Below are positions 7,695-14,703 of a stretch of DNA of 15,845 bases, one piece after another. The notes under the pieces are model-generated. The model saw only the letters and a list, made by a program, of their open reading frames with translations, searched no databases and had not been told where the DNA came from. Every line of letters begins with the position of its first letter. Position 1 is the first letter of the stretch. The DNA is from Methylococcales bacterium (lineage in GTDB: Bacteria > Pseudomonadota > Gammaproteobacteria > Methylococcales > Methylomonadaceae): assembly GCA_023144875.1 (NCBI GenBank), contig JAGLEW010000061.1, positions 1 to 15,845 on the forward strand. The letters are read 5' to 3'. Made by a program: the position numbers and the translations under genes.

Positions 7695-8972
7695 ATGAAA
7701 ATTGGCTTACGGATTTTATTTTTTTGTTTTGATGCACCGATCATTTTTTGCAGTGTTGTATTGCTGTTAATGATTGAAAGTAGCCCTAGTCTTAAAATTC
7801 CTTACTCAATTGAGAAAAATGAAATTCGAGCGGTTAAAACCATGTTTCGGTCGGTGCATAATCGACCTGATAAAATTAAAACTCTGAATTTTACTCAAAA
7901 AAATTTAAACCAGATTGTTAATTATTTTTTAAAACGCTATTTACAAGTTGCAACCAAGTTATCACTTAATAAGAATGAATTGGGGGTGAAAATTGCATTA
8001 AAATTACCCAAAAATATGTGGGGTGATTACCTTAATGTTGGTTTTAATGTCTATCACTATCCCCAGCGACTGGTAAAAATTAAAGGCTTAACCTTTGGAC
8101 ATATTAAAATTGCCGATGAATTTTCGCAGGCTTTATTAACCTTTGTTTGCCGTTATTCTCGGGTTAAAAAAGTGTATAAAGCCTATGATAAAGCCATTAA
8201 AGAATTAGCGATCAAACCAAATACACTGATGGTGAAATATGATTTTAAATCGCTCACCTATACGGATTTTTTAATTTCTTTATTAACAGAGGATCAGCAG
8301 TCGTTATGGTTTTATCAACAAGCGATTAACCAAGCCCTCAAAGTTCATGATAAAAAGTTTCGCTTATCGTTAAAAGAATTACTACAGCCGTTATTTAAAA
8401 TTGCCCATCAACGCTCAAATTTAAAAACGGCGATTGCTGAAAATAAACGCGTTATTATTGTGGTGAGTCGTTACGTCAATGGCGCTGAAATTCAACGATA
8501 TGTGCCCTCTGAAATCACTTATTATCCTACTTTTTTATATAAACGTACCGATATTGCCAAACATTTTATGACCTCCGCGCTATTAACTGTTCTAGGGACA
8601 GGCTCTATTGCGACTATTTTAGGTCAAGAAAAAGAAGTGAGAGACGCTAAAATTGGCAGTGGTTTTAGTTTTATTGATTTAGCAGGCGATCGAGCGGGAA
8701 TTTATTTTGGAAAGATGCTCACACAAAGTCCTGAAAGTGCAAGACGATTGCAAAAGCTAATGTCTGAAATTAAAGATTACAAAGCGTTTATGCCTGATAT
8801 AAGGGATTTACCTGAAAAACTAACCAATGAAGCATTTACACAACGTTATGGTTCCACAGACAATCCCGCTTACCAGCTCATTGTGGATGATATTGATCAA
8901 AGAATTCGTACATTACCGATTTATGCGAATCAAGATAGCCCCAACAAACTGCTGGGGTTACCCTTAGACTAG
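7695..8972 (+). CDS. Conserved membrane-anchored protein, VanZ/YfiM-like C-terminal signature
   Basis: I know no function for this 425-residue protein. One N-terminal hydrophobic segment (about 8-28, probably an uncleaved anchor) is followed by a lysine-rich, beta-like region to about residue 280. The C-terminal part reads TDIAKHF (285-291), then QEKEVRDA (311-318) and GSGFSFIDLAGDRAG (321-335). The order D-x-x-x-H-F ... E-x-x-x-x-D ... G-x-S-x-x-D-L-A-x-D-x-A-G is the pattern of VanZ-like and YfiM/DUF2279 proteins, which act at the cell envelope. This is my own reading by eye. It ends with a conserved-looking stretch around FMPDIRDLPE (365-374). The ATG is two bases after the ppx stop, so translation may be coupled. 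The stop nearly touches the convergent cytochrome gene. Confidence 0.7.
   Translation: MKIGLRILFFCFDAPIIFCSVVLLLMIESSPSLKIPYSIEKNEIRAVKTMFRSVHNRPDKIKTLNFTQKNLNQIVNYFLKRYLQVATKLSLNKNELGVKIALKLPKNMWGDYLNVGFNVYHYPQRLVKIKGLTFGHIKIADEFSQALLTFVCRYSRVKKVYKAYDKAIKELAIKPNTLMVKYDFKSLTYTDFLISLLTEDQQSLWFYQQAINQALKVHDKKFRLSLKELLQPLFKIAHQRSNLKTAIAENKRVIIVVSRYVNGAEIQRYVPSEITYYPTFLYKRTDIAKHFMTSALLTVLGTGSIATILGQEKEVRDAKIGSGFSFIDLAGDRAGIYFGKMLTQSPESARRLQKLMSEIKDYKAFMPDIRDLPEKLTNEAFTQRYGSTDNPAYQLIVDDIDQRIRTLPIYANQDSPNKLLGLPLD
8939..8957. other. Inverted repeat in the last codons of the 425-residue protein gene
   Basis: CCCCAACA and TGCTGGGG face each other around a 3-base loop and pair over eight positions with one mismatch. 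It lies just before the convergent junction with the P460 gene. A run of six T (8977-8982) follows on the plus strand, but 19 bases away, too far for a classical intrinsic terminator. The role is uncertain. Confidence 0.25.
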
Positions 8973-8973
8973 A

Positions 8974-9474
8974 CTATTTTTTAGCCGTCATTGGTGCTGA
9001 AAAGGTATACACATAATCGTTATCCTTCATGGGTTGATGACAACCGTAGCACGTTTTAGCTTTGGCTTCAGGGTGCATTTCAAGTGTACCATTTACCCAA
9101 TGACCATAGCCCCAGCCCCCCGTACTCGCGTATTTTTTGCTGTCTTTAATCATCGCTTCTGCGGTTGAAAATGCGCCTGGAACAATCGCTGCGCCCCAGT
9201 TTGGATGCGTTCTTTCTTTCCAAACGACTTTTGCGATAATTGAGCCTTCTGGCCACGGTTTGGTTTTATTTGCCCGTGAGGCTTTGATGGCAATATCATT
9301 GCCTAAAATAGCCCGTAAAGTTTTTTTGTCGTTACGATGCGAAACCGATAACACGCGCCAATCAACATACTCATTCTCCACAGTGACCTTTGGGTCTGCA
9401 AAGCTTGTGGTTGAAAAAGCCATACTACTTAATGCCGTCGTTATAGCGACGATTAAAAGGTGATTTTTTTTCAT
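8974..9474 (-). CDS. Cytochrome P460 family c-type haem protein, periplasmic
   Basis: The 166-residue product starts with a signal peptide (MKKN, hydrophobic stretch, likely cleavage after SFA near residue 26) and is expected in the periplasm. CYGCH at 142-146 is a single c-type haem attachment motif near the C-terminus, as in the cytochrome P460/cytochrome c'-beta family. Other family features are YVDWRVLSVSHRND (36-49), KPWPEGSIIAKVVWKE (72-87) and STGGWGYGHW (117-126). Characterised P460 proteins oxidise hydroxylamine and carry a lysine cross-linked to haem; cytochrome c'-beta lacks that lysine and binds NO. K82 in IIAKV lies where I would place the cross-linking lysine, from memory of the family. 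AGAGA-like purines precede the ATG. The gene is downstream of lgt on the same strand by 52 bp and may have its own promoter. Confidence 0.85.
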   Translation of the reverse strand: MKKNHLLIVAITTALSSMAFSTTSFADPKVTVENEYVDWRVLSVSHRNDKKTLRAILGNDIAIKASRANKTKPWPEGSIIAKVVWKERTHPNWGAAIVPGAFSTAEAMIKDSKKYASTGGWGYGHWVNGTLEMHPEAKAKTCYGCHQPMKDNDYVYTFSAPMTAKK

Positions 9475-9526
9475 GATAATTCTCTGTAAATAAAATAAAA
9501 ATTTGTTGTTTATATGAGCTCGCTGA

Positions 9527-10315
9527 TTATGCCTTAGACACGCGTCGGTGTGCCATATAAAACAGAATTGCGCCTATAATAATCATGGGTACGGATAATA
9601 TTTGCCCCATTGTCACCCAATCTAATGCTAAATAACCTATATGTGCATCAGGTAAGCGAAAAAATTCAACAAAGAAGCGAAAACCGCCATAAAAAAACAG
9701 CACTAACCCTGTTGCCGCCATCGTAGGGCGTTGTTTCTGGGTATAAAGCCACATAATAATAAACAATACCAAGCCTTCTAAAAACGCTTCATACAATTGT
9801 GAAGGGTGCCGTGGCAACATCCCTCCATTTGGGAAAACCATGCCCCATGAGGTATCGGTAACACGCCCCCATAATTCCGCATTGATAAAATTTCCAATGC
9901 GTCCTAACCCTAACCCAATAGGAACAAGCGGCGCTAATATATCGGTTAATTGAAAAAGTGTACAGTCCTGCTTTTTAGCAAAAAACCACATGGCTGCAAA
10001 TACGCCCAGCATCCCTCCATGAAAAGACATTCCCCCTTCCCATATTTTAAATAAAATTAACGGATTATCTAAAAATAACCCAAAATTATAAAATAAAATA
10101 TAGCCAAAACGTCCGCCTAAAATAACCCCTAGAGCACCGTAATAAACTAAGTCTTCAATGGCGGCAGGTTTGATGGCTGAATAGGTGAATTTAGCGCGAT
10201 ACTGTCCTAAAAAATACACCCCAGCAAATCCTAGTAAATACATCAGACCATACCAATGGACTTTTACGATCCCTAAGTCGAGTGCTACAGGGTCAATATT
10301 AGGATAAGTTAACAT
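9527..10315 (-). CDS. lgt: Prolipoprotein diacylglyceryl transferase Lgt
   Basis: Lgt moves a diacylglyceryl group from phosphatidylglycerol to the lipobox cysteine of prolipoproteins, the first step of lipoprotein maturation in the inner membrane. The 262-residue product has about seven hydrophobic spans. It contains the Lgt signature GRIGNFINAELWG (138-150), the essential histidine in SFHGG (H99, equivalent to E. coli H103), HPSQLYEA (170-177) and FVEFFR (215-220). N-terminal VHWYGLMY (19-26) is also typical. The ATG lies two bases after the gyrB stop, and a GGA inside the gyrB end can serve as its ribosome binding site. The two genes are therefore very probably one transcript. In E. coli lgt pairs instead with thyA. 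Confidence 0.96.
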   Translation of the reverse strand: MLTYPNIDPVALDLGIVKVHWYGLMYLLGFAGVYFLGQYRAKFTYSAIKPAAIEDLVYYGALGVILGGRFGYILFYNFGLFLDNPLILFKIWEGGMSFHGGMLGVFAAMWFFAKKQDCTLFQLTDILAPLVPIGLGLGRIGNFINAELWGRVTDTSWGMVFPNGGMLPRHPSQLYEAFLEGLVLFIIMWLYTQKQRPTMAATGLVLFFYGGFRFFVEFFRLPDAHIGYLALDWVTMGQILSVPMIIIGAILFYMAHRRVSKA

Positions 10316-10317
10316 GG

Positions 10318-12732
10318 TTATACATCCAAGTTACTGACATCTAATGCATTTTTAACAATAAAATTCCGTCTCGGCTCAACTTCATCGCCCATAAGCGTTG
10401 TAAAAATTTCATCGGCGGCAATACCATCTTCAATCGTTACCTGTAATAATCGGCGGGTATTATTATCTAACGTGGTTTCCCATAATTGATCGGGATTCAT
10501 TTCCCCCAGTCCTTTATATCGTTGAATGTGTTGCCCTTTTTTTACTTCTCGCATCATCCATTCATACGCTTGTTTAAAATTTTTCACCGCGTGTTGACGC
10601 TCGCCCATTTTCATCAATGAATTTTCAGAAAATAACCCTACGGTCTCTTTCGCATACTGCGCAATTTTTTGATAATCCTGACTTTTAAAGAAATTGGGGC
10701 TAATCACAAACGTTTTATCAATACCATGCAAACGTTTACTAATCGTTAAATCATAATCATCATTCGCGTTATAATTTAACTGAACTTTAAAGACAGCAGG
10801 CGATTCATTATTATTGAGTTTTTCTTGCAGGTTTTTACACCATGTCGAAAAATTTTGACCATCAGCTGCTAACGTTTCATCAACCGCAGGCATATAGGTT
10901 AAATATTCTAAAAATAAGCCATCGTAGCGAGACGATAATTGTCGAATAATACGACTCACATCAAGAAATGTTTGCGCTAATTTTTCTAAGCCAACGCCTT
11001 GAATTAATGGCGCATCAGGATCTGTTTGCAAACCCGCTTTATTCAACGCCATTTGTAAAAGATACTGATTTAACTCATTATCATCTTTCACATAATGTTC
11101 TTGTTTGCCTTTTTTGACTTTATATAAGGGCGGTTGAGCAATATACACATAACCACGCTCAATCAGCTCGCGCATTTGGCGATAGAAAAACGTGAGTAAT
11201 AAGGTGCGAATATGCGAGCCATCGACATCCGCATCCGTCATAATAATAATACGGTGATAGCGTAATTTATCAGGATCGTATTCTTCTTTCCCAATGCCAC
11301 AGCCTAATGCGGTAATCAAGGTTCCCACTTCGTCAGAGGAAATCATCCGATCAAAACGCGCCCGTTCTACGTTTAAAATTTTCCCTTTTAACGGTAAAAT
11401 AGCTTGAGTACGTCGATCACGTCCTTGTTTTGCCGACCCACCCGCTGAGTCCCCTTCTACAATAAATATTTCAGACAATGCGGGGTCTTTTTCTTGGCAA
11501 TCCGCCAATTTTCCAGGTAAACCCGCAATATCAAGTGTGGTTTTTCGGCGAGTCATTTCCCGTGCTTTTCGAGCCGCATCCCGCGCCCTTGCCGCATCAA
11601 TAATTTTTAAAACAATGGTTTTGGCGATTTGTGGTTGTTCTAATAAAAACTCTTGCAGTTTTTCATTCATGGTGGATTCCACCAATGGGCGCACTTCAGA
11701 AGACACCAGTTTATCTTTCGTTTGGGATGAAAATTTAGGATCAGGCACTTTTACCGACAACACTGCTGTTAATCCTTCACGGGCATCATCCCCTGTTGTT
11801 GAAACTTTCTCACGCTTTGCCAAACCACTGCTTTCAATGTATTGATTAATAGTCCGTGTTAATGCTCCTCGAAAACCCGCTAAATGTGAGCCACCATCGC
11901 GTTGAGGAATATTATTGGTATAACATAAAATGGTTTCTTGATAGGAATCATTCCACTGTAAAGCGACTTCAACAGTGACATCCTCTTTCATGGCACTAAA
12001 ATGAAATACATCAGGAAATAAGGGGGTTTTATTTTTATTTAATAACTCGACAAAGGCACTGATACCACCTGATGATTCAAATACATCGTTTTTTTCATGG
12101 CGCTCATCGGTTAATGAAATTCGTACCCCTGAATTTAAAAATGATAATTCTCTTAAACGTTTGACCAAAATATCATAATGAAATTCAACATCCGAAAAGG
12201 TTTCGGTACTGGGTTTAAAGGTGATTTTAGTGCCTGTCCCTTCGGCATCACCAATAGGTTTAATGGGGGCTTTAGGCTCGCCCATTTTATAAACCTGATG
12301 ATATAATTTACCATTTTTACGTACTTCTAAAATCATAGTTTCAGACAAGGCATTGACCACCGACACGCCTACCCCGTGCAAACCGCCTGAAATTTTATAC
12401 GCATTATCATCAAACTTTCCGCCCGCATGTAACACCGTCATAATCACTTCGGCGGCAGAACGCCCCTCTTCTGGGTGAATATCAACAGGAATTCCACGAC
12501 CATCATCAGCAACACTGACAGAACCATCATTTAAAATGACGATATCAACGCCTTTACAAAAGCCCGCTAATGCTTCATCAATAGAATTATCCACTACTTC
12601 AAAGACCATATGATGCAAACCTGTGCCATCATCGGTATCACCAATATACATTCCAGGACGTTTTCTAACCGCATCCAACCCTTTAAGAACGGTGATATTA
12701 GAGCTATCGTATTCGTTACTATTTTCTGCCAT
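10318..12732 (-). CDS. gyrB: DNA gyrase subunit B
   Basis: GyrB is the ATPase subunit of the A2B2 gyrase that introduces negative supercoils. The 804-residue product has the same length as E. coli GyrB. It holds the GHKL ATP site (EVVDNSIDEALAG at 45-57, DDGRGIP at 76-82, GGLHGVGVSVVNALS at 116-130) and the transducer lysine loop SSQTKDKL (335-342). The TOPRIM catalytic E426 is in EGDSAGG, with the TDADVDGSH metal ligands at 499-507. QRYKGLGEMNP near the C-terminus binds GyrA. The residues equivalent to E. coli quinolone positions D426 and K447 are wild type (D428, K449). GGA lies eight bases before the ATG. The gene heads a pair with lgt. No dnaA, dnaN or recF is adjacent: the upstream neighbour is selO. 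Confidence 0.98.
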   Translation of the reverse strand: MAENSNEYDSSNITVLKGLDAVRKRPGMYIGDTDDGTGLHHMVFEVVDNSIDEALAGFCKGVDIVILNDGSVSVADDGRGIPVDIHPEEGRSAAEVIMTVLHAGGKFDDNAYKISGGLHGVGVSVVNALSETMILEVRKNGKLYHQVYKMGEPKAPIKPIGDAEGTGTKITFKPSTETFSDVEFHYDILVKRLRELSFLNSGVRISLTDERHEKNDVFESSGGISAFVELLNKNKTPLFPDVFHFSAMKEDVTVEVALQWNDSYQETILCYTNNIPQRDGGSHLAGFRGALTRTINQYIESSGLAKREKVSTTGDDAREGLTAVLSVKVPDPKFSSQTKDKLVSSEVRPLVESTMNEKLQEFLLEQPQIAKTIVLKIIDAARARDAARKAREMTRRKTTLDIAGLPGKLADCQEKDPALSEIFIVEGDSAGGSAKQGRDRRTQAILPLKGKILNVERARFDRMISSDEVGTLITALGCGIGKEEYDPDKLRYHRIIIMTDADVDGSHIRTLLLTFFYRQMRELIERGYVYIAQPPLYKVKKGKQEHYVKDDNELNQYLLQMALNKAGLQTDPDAPLIQGVGLEKLAQTFLDVSRIIRQLSSRYDGLFLEYLTYMPAVDETLAADGQNFSTWCKNLQEKLNNNESPAVFKVQLNYNANDDYDLTISKRLHGIDKTFVISPNFFKSQDYQKIAQYAKETVGLFSENSLMKMGERQHAVKNFKQAYEWMMREVKKGQHIQRYKGLGEMNPDQLWETTLDNNTRRLLQVTIEDGIAADEIFTTLMGDEVEPRRNFIVKNALDVSNLDV

Positions 12733-12840
12733 GCTTATTTCCAGTTATCCATAATGCGTATCAAATTATTATCATTTTATCATAGTAAACTAACTAAAAA
12801 TTACTCATTCAAAACGGAAAACCATTGCAAATTCCAGACT

Positions 12841-12939
12841 TTATTGCATAATTGAGGCATAATGGTCAGTTACCCAATGACGTCTTACAAATTCTTGTGC
12901 GTGATCTAACCACACAAGGCACTTCATCAAAAGATTCAT
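12841..12939 (-). CDS. Possible 32-codon small ORF between selO and gyrB
   Basis: An ATG at 12939 opens 32 codons ending in TAA at 12841-12843, starting MNLLMKCLVWLDHAQEF. It is in the same frame as selO, 15 bases beyond its stop, with an AAGGAAG run overlapping and following that stop. That run lies about 10 bases before the ATG, a slightly long but usable spacing. The predicted peptide has a hydrophobic start and then a charged, His/Arg-rich helix-like part. I recognise no homologue. It could be chance, because 222 bp of spacer easily holds such an ORF. Segments CTTGTG/CACAAG/CTTGTG (12894-12945) in the same stretch allow two alternative hairpins, so an RNA role is also possible. Confidence 0.2.
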   Translation of the reverse strand: MNLLMKCLVWLDHAQEFVRRHWVTDHYASIMQ

Positions 12940-12954
12940 CTTGTGCACACTTCC

Positions 12955-14544
12955 TTAAGAACTGCACGACAACTTAGAACATCCTGCCCTCGTTCTTGCC
13001 CAATCAGGGCGTTTTTCAGCGTAGTGTTCTTTATCTTTTTGCTCATCATACGGATGACGAAATAATTCTAATAGTTCATCCACCATCGAAAAATCCCCAG
13101 CATCGGCTTTATCAATCGCTAATTGTGCTAAATAATTACGAAATACATATTTTGGGTTCACCGCATTCATGGCTAATTTTCGTTGCTCATCATTAACCTC
13201 AGAACTTTGTAAACACTTACCATAGTCACGCAACCACGCCCCCATACGCTGTTTATAAGCAGGCGTTAAGCAATCAAGCTGGTAATACGCCATTATTAGC
13301 GGGGCTAATAATTCATCATCACTGGTTTTTTCTAAATTCAGTCCCTCAAACTTAAGCGTCGCGAGTTGTCGATAAAAAATTGTCATGTCCGTTTCTACTA
13401 AGGATAAAATGCGTAATAATTCTTCAATTAATGGCTCATTTTCATGCTTCAAACCCAGTTTATTCTGCATCATTTTCTGCCAGCCCTGATTAAAAGTAGT
13501 CACGTAAACCACTAACGCTTCTTGAAAAGCCGCTTCATTGTTAATCAAGGGATAAAGTGCATTAGCCAATTGTGTCAGATTCCAATAAGCGATCTGTGGT
13601 TGATGTCCAAAACGATAGCGACTTTCCGCCGCATCGGTGATATTAGGTGTCCAATTTGGATCATAATTATCCAGCCAGCCATAAGGGCCATAATCAATCG
13701 TTAACCCTAAAATTGACATATTATCGGTGTTCATTACCCCATGAACAAAACCAACACGTTGCCAATGAACAATCATTTCAGCGGTTTTTTGACACACCTC
13801 CCGAAACCACTCCATATATGTCGTTTTAGAAGGCGTACCTAAATGAGGAAAGTCATTTTTTATAGTGACATCAACAAATCTTTTCAATAAGTCATGATTA
13901 CCCTGTGCTGTGTAAATTTGAAAGCTGCCAAAGCGTGTAAACGAGGGCGCAACTCGGCACACAACCGCTCCTTTTTCTGCTTTTGAGCGACCATCATAGA
14001 ACATATCACGAGTCACGTGATCGCCTGTTAACGCTAAACTTAACGCGCGTGTCGTCGGCACCCCCAGATGATGCATTGCCTCACTGCATAAATATTCCCG
14101 AACCGAAGAACGCAGCACCGCCAACCCATCAGAGCCACGCGAATACGGTGTCATCCCCGCGCCTTTTAATTGCAATGTATAATGATGCCCTTCAGCGTTC
14201 ATCACCTCGCCTAAATTAATCGCTCGCCCATCCCCTAATTGCCCTGCCCAATTTCCAAATTGATGACCTCCATAACAACAAGCATAGGGTTTCATCCCCT
14301 TTAAAATTTCATTCCCTGTCATGACTTGAGTAAAAAGTTGACTGCGACATTCGCTAATATTCAAGCCGATTAATTCAGCCACTTCTTGGGCGTAACTTAC
14401 TAGTTGAGGTTGCGATGTTTTGGTCGGGGAGACATAGGAATAACTTGCCCCCAATACGGTGCGACAAATATTATCTGTTTTAGGGTCAGCAGGGAGTTGC
14501 CGCGTAAAGCGGTGTTCAAAAGGGAGTTTTATTAGAGAATTCAT
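12955..14544 (-). CDS. selO: Protein adenylyltransferase SelO (YdiU/UPF0061)
   Basis: SelO is a pseudokinase-fold enzyme that transfers AMP from ATP to Ser, Thr or Tyr of target proteins, linked to oxidative-stress responses. The product is 529 residues from the ATG at 14544; an upstream TTG (14556) adds only four residues and lacks support. Family motifs are clear: YACCYGGHQFGNWAGQLGDGRA begins near residue 87, KGAGMTPYSRGSDG follows at 127-140, and VREYLCSEAMHHLG is near 148-161. HGVMNTDNMS (268-277) and D284 in IDYGP are the inverted-kinase catalytic and metal-binding residues. The protein ends SCSS, where C527 is the position occupied by selenocysteine in animal SelO; here it is cysteine. 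It is a single gene between gyrB (222-bp spacer) and the repeat-protein gene (159-bp spacer). Confidence 0.95.
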   Translation of the reverse strand: MNSLIKLPFEHRFTRQLPADPKTDNICRTVLGASYSYVSPTKTSQPQLVSYAQEVAELIGLNISECRSQLFTQVMTGNEILKGMKPYACCYGGHQFGNWAGQLGDGRAINLGEVMNAEGHHYTLQLKGAGMTPYSRGSDGLAVLRSSVREYLCSEAMHHLGVPTTRALSLALTGDHVTRDMFYDGRSKAEKGAVVCRVAPSFTRFGSFQIYTAQGNHDLLKRFVDVTIKNDFPHLGTPSKTTYMEWFREVCQKTAEMIVHWQRVGFVHGVMNTDNMSILGLTIDYGPYGWLDNYDPNWTPNITDAAESRYRFGHQPQIAYWNLTQLANALYPLINNEAAFQEALVVYVTTFNQGWQKMMQNKLGLKHENEPLIEELLRILSLVETDMTIFYRQLATLKFEGLNLEKTSDDELLAPLIMAYYQLDCLTPAYKQRMGAWLRDYGKCLQSSEVNDEQRKLAMNAVNPKYVFRNYLAQLAIDKADAGDFSMVDELLELFRHPYDEQKDKEHYAEKRPDWARTRAGCSKLSCSS

Positions 14545-14649
14545 GTTAATAACCAAGTTAAATACTCAGTCATTAAATCATAAATACAAATTCGGGTAAT
14601 ACTTTTAAATACAATGGCCTATCTCTAGCCCATTTAGTGATTAATTTTA

Positions 14650-14683
14650 GGGGCACTCTCACCATTAAAAGTAAGCGTGCCCC
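14650..14683 (-). terminator. Hairpin downstream of the right-edge gene, probable terminator
   Basis: On the minus strand GGGGCACGCTTAC and GTGAGAGTGCCCC form a 13-position stem with one G-A mismatch and one G-T wobble around an 8-base loop. It lies 20 bp past the stop at 14704. The pairing is better on the minus strand than on the plus strand, which supports action on that transcript. However, the sequence that follows on the minus strand is TAAAATTAATC rather than a clean T-run. The T-rich TGTTTTGTTG instead flanks the plus-strand side. Confidence 0.5.
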
Positions 14684-14703
14684 TGTTTTGTTGAAATACT
14701 TAG

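Noticed and set aside
12610..12855. Plus-strand ORF of 81 codons across the gyrB start
   Set aside because: Most of it is antisense to the conserved GyrB N-terminus; the sequence is not protein-like and there is no ribosome binding site.
12894..12945. CTTGTG/CACAAG hairpins as a selO terminator
   Set aside because: The stems are six base pairs with long loops and no T-run follows on the minus strand.
13983..14219. Plus-strand ORF of 78 codons inside selO
   Set aside because: It is antisense to strongly conserved SelO motifs and has low-complexity, non-protein-like content.
14545..14556. TTG start giving SelO four extra residues
   Set aside because: An ATG follows immediately and gives the usual SelO N-terminus; nothing supports the TTG.
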